A DNA stretch of 27,783 nucleotides from Mollicutes bacterium (GCA_004552445.1 SFOJ01000010.1:1-27783), one strand, 5' to 3'. Positions 7,423 through 17,400 are shown, numbered from the stretch's first letter. The notes: generated from the sequence alone by a model not told the origin. Program-made: numbers and translations.

Positions 7423-10263
7423 ATGGAAGTTGATAAATTAGATAAAATTAGAGATAATATGTTGACAAATTATATGGAACTTCAATTGGATTATATTGAA
7501 TTTACAAAGTATGTGGAAAATAAAATAAAAAATATAATTACAGAAAAAAATATAGTTTATCAAACTATAAGTAGTAGAGTAAAAAACTATAAATCATTAG
7601 AGAAAAAATTAACTGAGAGTATTATTAATGGCATACATAAAAATATAAAAAATTTAAATGATTTAAGTGGTATTAGAGTGATTTTTTATGATGAACATGA
7701 ATTAAAAAGGTTTTATGAAATATTAAATAAGAATTTTATAATTAATAATACAAAATATCCTGATAATATTATAGAATATGATGGAATTAATGTAACACTT
7801 TCGTTAAAAGAAAAAATAAATAAATTTAGCGACATGAAGTGTGAACTTCAATTAACTACATTGATGTCACACGCCATGAATGAATTTGGACATGATGTAT
7901 TATATAAAGATGTATTAGAATTAGAATCCAAAAATAAGAATGAGTATAATAATATAAAAAATATTTTTAATGATACGAGAATTAAAGTTTTTGAGGTTAT
8001 GAAAACATTAGAATTTATAAATCACAGAATCGATAGTTTAAAGAACGGAACGTTAACATTAGAATTAATAGTTAACCCTATGTTTATAGAAAGTATTAAT
8101 TCTATTAATAATTTAGAAGAAGTTGAAACAATTATAAATAAATTAATTGAAATTATACCATTAATAAATAATGATGAAATTAATATTAATAAAATAATAG
8201 ATAGTAATATTATATTAGAAATAGTAAAAAAGTTTATATCGTTACCAGATGAAAGTGACTCTGATATAAATTATGATACATATGATTATAAATTTGATAA
8301 ATTATTTGAATTTTTATTAAGATATATGTATTTGTGGATTAAGGATTATCAAGAAATTATAAATATATTATATTTAAAAGTAATTTCTTTGAAGAAAGCA
8401 CGTATTAAAGATAATTTTAAAAAATTTCTTAAGGATTGCTTAATTAATGATAAAGTTAATTCTCATAGAAAAATAGCCAATTTTCAAATACATAACTTAG
8501 CATATAAGTATATTATGAAATCTCAAAAAGAAACCTATGCTGAGGTGAAAATGATTTTAGCAACAGAATTTTGTAATTTTAAATATAGTTTTTGTGAAGA
8601 AACAGGTCCAATGCAAGTGAACATTGTTATGACAGCATTAGAACCAAATAAAGCATATAAAGCTAAGATTAGAAATGTTGTTAAAAAGTGTTGCTCAATA
8701 TTTATAAAAGAACAAACAATAGATAATTTTAATAAATTGATTTCTATAGTAAAATCAAACATTGATACAGAAACAGATAGTTTTAAAATAATAGAGGTTT
8801 ATGATTTTTTTGAAAATAACTATGATAAAATTGATGATTATTATAAAAGTGAATTATATAAGAACACATATTTTATTAAAAAAGCAAAAATAAAAGATAG
8901 TAATTTTTATAAAAAATTAAAATCTGATAGAACACATATTTTATATAGCTATTTATTTTGTAATTTTATTGATGAAATACCAGGTGCTAAATATACAGAA
9001 AGGGAAGAGTATAGAGAAAAATTTTTAAATAACTATATTGATAAATTTGATATAGGAAATGTTGAAGATATAATAAAAATAATTAACATATTAAAAGTTC
9101 ATAAAAACGATATAAAAAATTTAAATGTAGTATCAAGATTTTTAATCAAAATTGGAGAAAAAATTAAATTCTCTAAAAAAATATATGAAAAAACTAGAAA
9201 CTCATATATATTAGTTGGTATTGTAAACGCTGAATTAACATATGAAATAAATCTGAGAAGTGAAGAAGAAATAAAAAGTTTAACAGAAGCAATGTATTAT
9301 TCGCATACATATAACAATGTTTTAATTAAAGCTTTATCAAAGTATGTTAAGGAATCCAAAAATCATTTGTTGTATAGAGAATTTATAAGATTAGTTTTTG
9401 ATAGTATCGAACTTTTTCAAGTAACAGATTATAGAAATCAAGTTCTTGATGAGTTAACAATTGCTAATAAGAATTGCATAGACGTGATGGGATATATATT
9501 TATTAGGCCAGATGTAGAAGAATATATTATTAATAATTTATGTTTAGAAGAAATTAAAATAATTATTAATAATACTAAGTTTAATACTATATCGTATTTA
9601 AATGAATCTTTTTATGAAAGTGTTTTTGAAAAGTATCCAGAAGTAATACGAAATTTTATTGAAGAACAAGTAGAAAACGAACAAGAAGATAAATATTATA
9701 ATAATGATTACTCGTTAAAGCAATGTTCTAATTATAAAGAAGAATTAAAAAATAATCTAATATTATGTATTAAAATTTTAAATAAAAAACCATTTTATAA
9801 AGTAAGTCAATTTGTAAGGTATTTATTAGGAGATTTTGATAATGATATAGAAAAAAATTTAATAAATATTTTATCTGATAAAAATGATAATGCTACTTTA
9901 AAATCTATTTTAAATATTTGTAGAATATTAAGTGTTTCAGTTAATGGTTGGCTTATTTATGAAAAAATTATTGAATTGGTAGATGCTGATGATAAATTAT
10001 TAAGAGAAATTAGTTGTTTATTGTTTGATACAGGTGTTGTTTCTGGAGAATATGGGATTGCAAATTCATTTAAATCAAAATATGATTTTTTAAAAACAAT
10101 AAAAAGTAAGAATGAAAATGTGAATTTATTTGTCAAGGATCAAATTCGAAGATTTGAAACTTTGTATAAAAGTGAAAAAATGGAAACAGATAAAGAAATT
10201 ATTAAAAGAAGAGTAGAATACGATTTAGATCATAGAAAAGAAGAAAAATCCGATGAAAACTAA
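7423..10263 (+). CDS. RelA/SpoT synthetase-like domain fused to a long helical C-terminal region
   Basis: A 946-residue protein. Residues about 45-200 carry a RelA/SpoT nucleotide pyrophosphotransferase-like domain: SSRVKNYKSLEKK (50-62), NDLSGIRVIF (79-88, with the metal-binding Asp at 80), ELQLTT (141-146, catalytic Glu141) and HAMNEFGHDVLYK (150-162). The loop that normally reads GYxSxH is here DGINVTLSL, so the guanine-stacking Tyr and the His are missing. The remaining ~740 residues look almost wholly alpha-helical; near the end TGVVSGEYG (870-878) resembles the ends of helical-repeat sensor regions of large antiphage proteins. No HD hydrolase, TGS or ACT domain is seen, so it is not a housekeeping Rel. 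It occupies the slot between junction 2 and an integrase remnant. I infer an abortive-infection protein: sensor C-terminus, nucleotide-modifying N-terminus. The domain call is firm; the substrate (GTP, tRNA or other) is unknown. Confidence 0.75.
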   Translation: MEVDKLDKIRDNMLTNYMELQLDYIEFTKYVENKIKNIITEKNIVYQTISSRVKNYKSLEKKLTESIINGIHKNIKNLNDLSGIRVIFYDEHELKRFYEILNKNFIINNTKYPDNIIEYDGINVTLSLKEKINKFSDMKCELQLTTLMSHAMNEFGHDVLYKDVLELESKNKNEYNNIKNIFNDTRIKVFEVMKTLEFINHRIDSLKNGTLTLELIVNPMFIESINSINNLEEVETIINKLIEIIPLINNDEININKIIDSNIILEIVKKFISLPDESDSDINYDTYDYKFDKLFEFLLRYMYLWIKDYQEIINILYLKVISLKKARIKDNFKKFLKDCLINDKVNSHRKIANFQIHNLAYKYIMKSQKETYAEVKMILATEFCNFKYSFCEETGPMQVNIVMTALEPNKAYKAKIRNVVKKCCSIFIKEQTIDNFNKLISIVKSNIDTETDSFKIIEVYDFFENNYDKIDDYYKSELYKNTYFIKKAKIKDSNFYKKLKSDRTHILYSYLFCNFIDEIPGAKYTEREEYREKFLNNYIDKFDIGNVEDIIKIINILKVHKNDIKNLNVVSRFLIKIGEKIKFSKKIYEKTRNSYILVGIVNAELTYEINLRSEEEIKSLTEAMYYSHTYNNVLIKALSKYVKESKNHLLYREFIRLVFDSIELFQVTDYRNQVLDELTIANKNCIDVMGYIFIRPDVEEYIINNLCLEEIKIIINNTKFNTISYLNESFYESVFEKYPEVIRNFIEEQVENEQEDKYYNNDYSLKQCSNYKEELKNNLILCIKILNKKPFYKVSQFVRYLLGDFDNDIEKNLINILSDKNDNATLKSILNICRILSVSVNGWLIYEKIIELVDADDKLLREISCLLFDTGVVSGEYGIANSFKSKYDFLKTIKSKNENVNLFVKDQIRRFETLYKSEKMETDKEIIKRRVEYDLDHRKEEKSDEN

Positions 10264-10451
10264 TCATCGGTTTTATTATCTTCTAAAGTATCTATTACAT
10301 TTATTATTTCATCTAATGTGCTAATGAATAAATGTAAATAAGTTTTTAATGTTTCTTCTATTTTAGTATGTCCTAAGAATTTAGAAACAGCGTTGATGTT
10401 AGCACCTTTATAAATAAGCAGGGAAGCACATGAATGTCTGAAATTATCCAA
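10260..10451 (-). pseudogene. C-terminal remnant of a tyrosine integrase
   Basis: About 63 codons keep NFRHSCASLL (the H-x-x-R box), LGHTKIEETLKTY (third-box His and the nucleophilic Tyr) and the tail. It closely resembles the end of the integrase at 22676-23680 (DFRHSCASLL, LGHTKIEETLNTY). The frame upstream is closed by a TGA, and the core-binding domain and first catalytic Arg are absent. A TTG is the only possible start. It converges on and overlaps by 4 bases the end of the RelA/SpoT-like gene, the same order (junction, cargo, integrase) as in module C. Confidence 0.8.
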
Positions 10452-10548
10452 ATTGGAACCAAAATGTATTCAATATAAAATCAAATCCAAATCAAAAATA
10501 AAACAAATAAAAAACAAAATTAAAAAAATTAATATCAATGACCTCCTA

Positions 10549-10590
10549 GGATAAGAATAAGGATAAGGAAAGAATAAGAAAAGAATTAGG
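10549..10590 (+). repeat. Purine-rich degenerate tandem repeat
   Basis: Repeated GGATAAG/GAATAAG units with almost no pyrimidine other than T. It lies in a 195-base gap between the integrase remnant and the next gene. No coding frame is supported; it may be polymerase-slippage low complexity. Confidence 0.4.
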
Positions 10591-10591
10591 A

Positions 10592-10623
10592 TTTTTATTG
10601 TATTATTACTACTACAATAAAAA
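10592..10623. terminator. Bidirectional terminator-like hairpin
   Basis: TTTTTATTGTA (10592-10602) pairs with TACAATAAAAA (10613-10623). On the minus strand it lies shortly after the stop of the 105-residue gene and is preceded by another T-tract. The stem is AT-rich, so its strength is uncertain. Confidence 0.45.
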
Positions 10624-10646
10624 AAAGAGATTAGCAATCACTAATA

Positions 10647-10964
10647 CTAAATTCTTTTAAAATCTAAAGGATCTTCACTTATTACTTCTAATGCATATTT
10701 TAATCTAAGGAGTTTAATAACTTCGGCTTTAGTCTTTTTATAATTCTTACTAACTAAATTAAAAATATCAGAAGCTGAATTAAAGTGTTGTAAAAAAATA
10801 GCTTCCCACATAGCGTTACGATAAAAAGAATTAGCTAGATAATAAGGAATGACTTCTGGCATAACATATTCTTCTACAAAAGTATGATAATTGTCATAGA
10901 ATGGATCTATTATCTTTTCACATTCTTCATCACTAATATCTTCGCCAGTACATTTTCTTAACAT
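10647..10964 (-). CDS. Small protein of unknown function, upstream and divergent of hsdM
   Basis: A 105-residue acidic protein, starting at the ATG at 10964 with GGAGG five bases before it (a TTG two codons earlier overlaps the ribosome site region and is less likely). It is predicted helical, with DISDEECEKIIDPFYDNYHT near the start and a basic helix KNYKKTKAEVIKLLRLKY towards the end. No family was recognised. It is transcribed away from hsdM and shares an upstream motif at identical spacing with the HTH gene at 21492-21758 on the other side of the restriction locus, so the two units are probably regulated together. Confidence 0.6.
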   Translation of the reverse strand: MLRKCTGEDISDEECEKIIDPFYDNYHTFVEEYVMPEVIPYYLANSFYRNAMWEAIFLQHFNSASDIFNLVSKNYKKTKAEVIKLLRLKYALEVISEDPLDFKRI

Positions 10965-10978
10965 AAGCACCTCCGTAT

Positions 10979-11010
10979 GTATTAATCACTTAAATTTTAA
11001 AATTAGTCAA
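10979..11010 (-). promoter_or_regulatory. Shared upstream motif, copy 1 (TTGACT and AAGTGATTAATAC)
   Basis: On the minus strand TTGACT (11010-11005) and TAAGTGATTAATAC (10992-10979) precede the small gene. The same 14 bases and the same TTGACT, at exactly the same separation, precede the HTH gene at 21785-21816. A good -10 hexamer is not obvious, so the 14-mer may be an operator over a promoter. Confidence 0.55.
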
Positions 11011-11078
11011 CTTATTCATACAGTATTTTGAATTTTGTAATAAAAAGCAAGTCAAATATCAAAAGTTGGTCGATTTTA

Positions 11079-11087
11079 TGCTATAAT
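11079..11087 (+). promoter_or_regulatory. Extended -10 promoter of the hsd operon
   Basis: TGCTATAAT, i.e. TATAAT at 11082-11087 with the TGN extension; the -35 is weak. Ribosome site GGGAGG lies at 11115-11120 and the hsdM ATG at 11130. Confidence 0.6.
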
Positions 11088-11129
11088 TAAATAGATGGGA
11101 TAATGATGAAAAATGGGAGGTAAAGAAGA

Positions 11130-12698
11130 ATGAATAATAAAAAAGAAAGAGAAAGAGAAGAACTTCATAAAACAATTTGGAAAATTGCAAATGAATTAAG
11201 AGGTTCAGTAGATGGATGGGATTTTAAACAATACGTTTTAGGATTGCTATTTTATAGATTTATATCAGAGAATATTGAAAACTACGTTAATGAGAATCAA
11301 AGAAAAGCAGGTATTACAGATTTTCAATATAGAAATATTTCTGATGAAGAAGCATTACTTGGAAAATCACAAATACTTGATGAAAAAGGATTCTTTATTC
11401 TTCCAAGTGAATTATTCTGTAACATAAGAAAAGGTGCAGATAAAAATGAAAACTTAAATGTTGTTATTTCAAATGTATTTAATAACATAGAATCATCAGC
11501 AAGAGGATCAGCATCAGAAGATGATGTTAAAGGTTTATTCGATGATTTTACTATTGATAATAAATTGGGTAACACAGTTGATGAAAGAAATGAAAAACTT
11601 GTTAAATTATTAAATGCTATTGGGGATTTAAACTTTGGAGATTATGAAGATAATAACATAGATTTGTTCGGAGATGCATATGAGTTTTTGATGACAATGT
11701 ATGCTTCATCAGCAGGTAAATCAGGTGGAGAATTCTTTACTCCTCAAGAAGTTGGAGAATTACTTGCAAGAATAGTTATTATGGATAAAACTTCTGTTAA
11801 TAAAGTATACGATCCAGCATGTGGATCAGGTGGATTACTTTTAAAATTTGCTAAGATACTTGGAAAAGAAAATGTAAGAGAGGGATTCTTCGGTCAGGAG
11901 ATAAATCTAACAACTTACAACTTATCTAGAATAAATATGTTCCTACATAACATTAATTACAATAATTTTAGTATCGAAAGAGGAGATACATTAATTCATC
12001 CATCTCATTGGAATGATGAACCATTTGATGCAATAGTATCTAATCCTCCATATTCTATTAAATGGGCAGGTAAGTCTAATCCAATTTTAATAAATGATGA
12101 AAGATTTGCTCCAGCTGGAATATTGGCTCCAGAATCAAAAGCTGATTTAGCATTTACTATGCACATGTTATCATGGTTATCTCCAAAAGGAACTGCAGCA
12201 ATAGTTGAGTTTCCAGGTGTACTTTATAGAGGTGGAGCAGAACAAAAGATTAGACAATACATGATTGATAATAACTTCGTTGATACAGTTATTCAATTAC
12301 CACCAGATTTGTTTTTTGGTACATCAATAGCAACTTGTATATTAGTACTTAAAAAGAATAAAGCTGATAATAATATTTTATTTGTTGATGCATCAGAAGA
12401 ATGTGTTAGAAATACTAACAAAAATAAATTATCGGATGACAACATAAATAATATTGTTAATTTACTTAAAGATAGAAAAACAGTAGAAAACAAATCATAT
12501 TTAGCCACTTATGATGAAGTTAAAGATAATGATTATAATATATCTGTTAACTCGTATTTAAAAACACATGATAGTGGTACTACCATAGATATAGCTGAAG
12601 TTAATAAAATACTTGCTGAAGTAGTTCCTAAACAACAACAAATCAGAAAAGAACTTGAAGAGATAATCAAAGAACTTGAGGTTGATTATCATGAGTAA
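11130..12698 (+). CDS. hsdM: Type I restriction-modification system, DNA methyltransferase subunit
   Basis: A 522-residue protein. The helical N-terminal HsdM domain (about 10-165) is followed by the methylase fold with FFTPQEVGELLA (202-213), DPACGSGG (228-235, S-adenosylmethionine binding) and SNPPYSIKW with NPPY at 305-308, the catalytic motif of adenine-N6 methylases. The length and order match HsdM. It methylates the recognition sequence when in complex with HsdS and, with HsdR added, forms the restriction enzyme. The ribosome site GGGAGG and an extended -10 promoter lie upstream; the stop overlaps the hsdS start by 8 bases, so translation is coupled. It appears intact. Confidence 0.95.
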   Translation: MNNKKEREREELHKTIWKIANELRGSVDGWDFKQYVLGLLFYRFISENIENYVNENQRKAGITDFQYRNISDEEALLGKSQILDEKGFFILPSELFCNIRKGADKNENLNVVISNVFNNIESSARGSASEDDVKGLFDDFTIDNKLGNTVDERNEKLVKLLNAIGDLNFGDYEDNNIDLFGDAYEFLMTMYASSAGKSGGEFFTPQEVGELLARIVIMDKTSVNKVYDPACGSGGLLLKFAKILGKENVREGFFGQEINLTTYNLSRINMFLHNINYNNFSIERGDTLIHPSHWNDEPFDAIVSNPPYSIKWAGKSNPILINDERFAPAGILAPESKADLAFTMHMLSWLSPKGTAAIVEFPGVLYRGGAEQKIRQYMIDNNFVDTVIQLPPDLFFGTSIATCILVLKKNKADNNILFVDASEECVRNTNKNKLSDDNINNIVNLLKDRKTVENKSYLATYDEVKDNDYNISVNSYLKTHDSGTTIDIAEVNKILAEVVPKQQQIRKELEEIIKELEVDYHE

Positions 12699-13794
12699 GA
12701 TAAATGATTTAATTAAAAAATTATGTCCTAACGGTGTCGTATATAAAAGTTTAGGCTCATTTTGCAATATAAAAACTGGTGCAGGCGTAACAAAAAAAGA
12801 TATTGTTAAAAATGGTAAATATAAAATTATTAGTGGTGGTATTTTGCCAATGGGAATGTGTGATAAAACTAATCGAAAGGGTAACACTGTTACAATAGCA
12901 AGAGCTGGTACTGCAGGTTTTGTAAATTTTATAAAAGATGATTTTTATTTGAACGATAAATGTTTTTCTGTAATACCAAAAGAAAAAATCATGATTGACA
13001 ATAAATTTTTGTATTATTCACTTTCTAATATTCAAAATAAAATTTATGAATTAAAGAGTTCAGGAACAGTGCCTACTGTTAATACTGAAAAAGTATCTAG
13101 AATTATTGTTCCTATACCTCCAATAGAAATTCAAAAAGAAATAGTTAAAATTCTTGATAAATTTGGTGAGCTAGAAGCGGAGCTAGAAGCGGAGCTAGAA
13201 GCGAGAAAGAGTCAATACGAGTTTTGGCGTAGAAAATTATTTAATAATGATAGCGAATGCTTAAGATTGGGAGATTTATGTTCTATTAAAACAGGATCTA
13301 AACCCAAAGAAATACTCGAAATAGGAAAATATGAATATATAAATGCGGGAACGAGCAATTCTGGGTATGTTGATGAGATTAATTCTAAAGGAGATTGTGT
13401 AACCACACCTTCTAGAGGACAGGGTGGTATTGGTTATGTTGGATTTCAAAACAATGATTTTTGGTGTGGACCTCTGTGTTACCAAATAAGATCGTTAACT
13501 GATAAATTGTTAAATAGATATTTATATTATTATATGTTAACAAATTCTGATTATATTTTAGGATTAAAACATGAAGGTGGGGTACCTGCTGTGAATGTTA
13601 AAGAACTTCAAGAAATGCCGATATTATTACCTTCATTGGAAGAACAAAATCGTATTGTTGGCGTATTAGATAGGTTTGATAAATTAATTAATGATATATC
13701 TGTAGGTCTTCCTGCAGAAATAGAATTAAGAAGAAAACAATATGAGTATTATAGAAATAAATTATTAAATTTCGAGGAATATGCTAATGAATAA
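12691..13794 (+). CDS. hsdS: Type I restriction-modification system, specificity subunit
   Basis: A 367-residue protein. The start is set at the ATG at 12691, inside the end of hsdM and preceded by GAGG; a TTG 15 bases earlier is less likely. There are two target recognition domains, about residues 15-140 and 185-310, each followed by a conserved helix: IPPIEIQKEIVKILDKFGEL then the ELEA repeats and RKSQYEFWRRKLF, and LPSLEEQNRIVGVLDRFDKL then RRKQYEYYRNKLL. These helices set the distance between the two half-sites of the split DNA target. Three perfect 12-base repeats encode ELEA three times at residues 160-171, which could change that spacing by recombination. The target sequence cannot be predicted by eye. 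Its stop overlaps the next gene. Confidence 0.93.
   Translation: MSKINDLIKKLCPNGVVYKSLGSFCNIKTGAGVTKKDIVKNGKYKIISGGILPMGMCDKTNRKGNTVTIARAGTAGFVNFIKDDFYLNDKCFSVIPKEKIMIDNKFLYYSLSNIQNKIYELKSSGTVPTVNTEKVSRIIVPIPPIEIQKEIVKILDKFGELEAELEAELEARKSQYEFWRRKLFNNDSECLRLGDLCSIKTGSKPKEILEIGKYEYINAGTSNSGYVDEINSKGDCVTTPSRGQGGIGYVGFQNNDFWCGPLCYQIRSLTDKLLNRYLYYYMLTNSDYILGLKHEGGVPAVNVKELQEMPILLPSLEEQNRIVGVLDRFDKLINDISVGLPAEIELRRKQYEYYRNKLLNFEEYANE
13168..13203 (+). repeat. Three perfect 12-bp tandem repeats in hsdS
   Basis: GAGCTAGAAGCG occurs three times in a row, coding ELEA x3 in the helix between the two recognition domains. In EcoR124I and EcoDXXI the equivalent repeat (TAEL, two or three copies) changes the DNA target spacer by one base. 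Gain or loss of a unit stays in frame. Confidence 0.9.
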
Positions 13795-14475
13795 AACAGT
13801 TGATCTAAATGATTTAAACTCTTATCCAGAAGAATTCTTGAAGTTTGTTAAAACTAATTTTGATAAATTGGAAAATTCATTCATAAGTAAAGAAATTAAA
13901 ATTAGTAATGGATCAGGCTTGTTTGATTTTTTAAACCAAATGATGAAAAATTATTATTTTAAATGCATTCATGCCAGTAGAACTTATAATAAAGAATTAT
14001 TTTATGAAAAAGGTTTATTTGTTCCAAACAGTTCGGATGAAATTATCGACATATTATTAGAACCAGCAAAAGAAATCTTAGGTAATAATTACATTGCAAT
14101 ATATGAAAAAGTAAAAAAACAGTTAAAAGATGATAAGTATAAGTCCATTCATTTTGTAATTGGGATATTGATGATATTACTATTAAAAATGGATTTTGGA
14201 TGTTAGATAATTATGGTGGTGAACTATTACCAGATGTATTAGGATATGACAATCCTATTTATAAAAAAATATCATTATTAGGAATTCCAGTTGCGGTTAT
14301 TTTTAGAATAAAATTCAGCAATATTAATGACTATAATTTATCAGAAATTTATTCATTTATGTTGAATAAAGCGATGAAAGATAAAGGTGCATATTTATTT
14401 AAAACAACATATGTTTTTGAAGATATTCCTAAGGAAGATATTATTGAAGTAAAGGAGTTAAAAAATTATGAGTAG
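13787..14475 (+). pseudogene. Unknown gene inserted between hsdS and hsdR, one frameshift
   Basis: The start is set at the ATG at 13787, nine bases after CGAGG and overlapping the end of hsdS (an ATG at 13781 is too close to the ribosome site). The first frame ends at 14206; protein-like sequence moves to the -1 frame at about 14155-14165 and continues DIDDITIKNGFWMLDNYGGE to 14475, whose stop overlaps the hsdR start. The total of 689 bases is one short of a full frame, about 229 residues. Seen: CIHASRTYNKELFYEKGL near residue 60 and a YGGELLPD block past the middle. The H-x-S/T-R ... GL pattern recalls ADP-ribosyltransferase-like folds, but this is only a resemblance. Its position recalls accessory genes such as prrC placed inside hsd operons. 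One lost base or a sequencing error explains the break. Confidence 0.55.
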
Positions 14476-17400
14476 TATAGGTTTAATAAGTGAAAATGAT
14501 AACTCTACTGTATTAGCTGAATATACAGGACTAAATAGAGTAGCAACATCTTTTCAAAGTGAAGATGCTCTTGAAAAAGAATTAATTAAAACTTTAGTTG
14601 AACAGGGATATGAAAGATTAAATATTAACTCTGAAGATGAATTAATTCTTAACCTAAGAAGACAATTAGAAAAGCTTAATAATTATCAATTTACTGATGG
14701 AGAATGGGATAGTTTCTTCACAAAAGTAATTGCTAATAAAAATGATTACATAATTGAAAAGACAAGATTAATTCAAGAAGACTATAAACAAGAAATAACT
14801 CTTGATTCTGGAGAAAAGAAAAATATCTATTTAATAGATAAAAATAATATTCACAATAATAGTCTTCAAGTGTTAAATCAATATGTTAATAATGATGGTA
14901 ATTTTGATAATAGATATGATGTAACAATTTTAGTTAATGGTCTTCCTTTAGTTCATGTTGAATTAAAGAAAAGAGGAATTGATTTAAGAGAAGCTTTTAA
15001 TCAAATAGAAAGATATCAAAGAGATTCTTTCTGGGCAGGATCAGGACTATATAACTTCGTTCAAATATTTGTTATATCAAATGGAACATTAACTAAGTAT
15101 TATTCTAATACTACAAGAGAGTTCCATATTAACAATCAAAAGAAAAAGAAATCTAACTCATTTGAATTTACTTCATATTGGGCGGATCAAAAGAATAATG
15201 GTATTACAGATTTAATTGACTTTGCAAAAACCTTCTTTACTAAGCATACATTATTAAATGTATTAACTAAGTATTGTGTATTTACAAGTGAAGAAGATTT
15301 ATTAGTAATGCGTCCATACCAAATAGTAGCAACTGAAAAGATATTAAATAGAATTACTATTGCATATAATAATAAGTTCTATGGAACATTAAAATCAGGT
15401 GGATACATTTGGCATACAACAGGATCAGGAAAGACATTAACATCATTTAAGACTTCTCAATTAGCAAGTAAATTAGATTTCATAGATAAAGTATTATTTG
15501 TTGTAGACAGAAAAGACTTAGACTATCAAACAATGAAAGAATACGATAGATTCAAAGAGGGAGCAGCGAACTCTAATACATCAACTAAAGTATTAGAAGA
15601 ACAATTAAATGATCCTAATGCTAAAATCATAATAACTACAATACAAAAACTATCTCAATTTATTAAGAAGAATGAAAATAGTGAAGTGTTTAATAAACAT
15701 GTAGTATTTATATTTGATGAATGTCATAGATCTCAATTTGGAGATATGCATAAAGCTATTATTAAAAAATTTAATAAATACTATTTATTTGGATTTACAG
15801 GAACTCCAATATTCCCAGAGAATGCTAGAACAATAAAAGGTATCTCTGAAACAACAGAACAAATCTTTGGAGAAAGATTACATACCTATACAATAGTAAA
15901 TGCAATAGCAGATAAGAATGTATTACCGTTTAGATATGAATATGTTGGAAGAGTAGATCTTCGTGATGATGTTAAAGATGAAAAAGTATATAACATAGAT
16001 GAAGAAAAACTATTTGATAATCAAATGAGAATTGCTATGATTACTGAATATATAATAGATCATTTTAGTACTAAAACTAAAACATCAGAAAGCTATGTAT
16101 ATTCAACTCTAGATAACGTCGTAGCAGTTGCTAAAAAGCACGATGCAGAAGAAATAAAGTCTAAGAAGAGTATTAATGGTTTCAACTCAATATTCGCCGT
16201 ATCAAGCATTAAAATGGCTAAAGAATACTATGCTGAATTCAAGAAATTATTAGCACTTAAAAATAGTAATCTTAAAGTAGCGTTAATTTATTCATATGGA
16301 GTAAATGGAGAAGATGGAGTTATAGATGAAAACTCTGAATCAACTGAAGCATTAAGCACAGATGATAGAACATTCTTAGAAAATGCTATTAAAGATTATA
16401 ACAATATGTTTGGAACAAGTTATGATACATCATCAGAAAGATTCCAAAACTATTATAAAGATGTATCTCTAAGAATGAAGAATAGAGAAATAGATATATT
16501 AATCGTTGCTAATATGTTCCTAACAGGCTTTGATGCAAAAACATTAAATACATTGTGGGTTGATAAGAATTTAAAATGGCATGGATTAATTCAGGCATTC
16601 TCAAGAACTAACAGAATCTTAAATAGTGTTAAAACTTATGGTAATATCGTTTCATTTAGAAACTTAGAAGATAGACTTAATGAAGCATTAGCTAAGTTTG
16701 GCGATGAGGAAGCTCATGGAGTAGTATTATTAAAACCTTATAATGATTATTACTATGGATATAAAGAAGAAAATGGTAAATCATTTGAGGGATATAAAAC
16801 ATTAGTTGAAAAGTTAACTTCAAAATTTGCACCAGGAGAATTAATGCAAAGTGAAGCAGAGCAAAAAGAATTTATTAAGCTATATGGTGCAATATTAAAA
16901 GTAACAAATATCTTATCTTCATTTGATGAGTTCAAAGATGATGAATTAATCAATGAAAGAGATAAACAAGATTATCATAGTATTTATATTGAACTTTATA
17001 ATGAATTTAGAAATAAAGCAAAACAAGAAAAAACTGATGTTACTGATGATGTAGTATTTGAAATGGAATTGATTAAATCTATAGAGGTTAATATTGATTA
17101 CATCTTGGGATTAGTTAAGAAATACCATGATAGCAATATGGAAGATAAAGAAATTCTTGTAACTATTCAAAAGACAATTATGGCTAGCCCAGATTTAAGA
17201 AATAAGAAAGATTTAATCATGGCATTCATAGAATCATTAGATCAAGACTCAAATGTATATGCTGATTTTGAATCATTTATGAATAGCAAAAAGAAAGAAG
17301 AGCTAGATAAGATAATTGCTGAAGAAAACCTTAATAAAGAAGAAACATATAACTTTATTCAAAGATCATTTGAACAGGGAAGAGTAGAAACTAATGGTAC

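Noticed and set aside
12558..12887. 109-codon minus-strand frame across the hsdM/hsdS overlap
   Set aside because: Antisense shadow of two certain genes; its hydrophobic composition comes from reading AT-rich codons backwards.
13168..13203. Start of a CRISPR-like or minisatellite array
   Set aside because: The three 12-bp units have no spacers and stay in frame inside hsdS, so they are a coding repeat.
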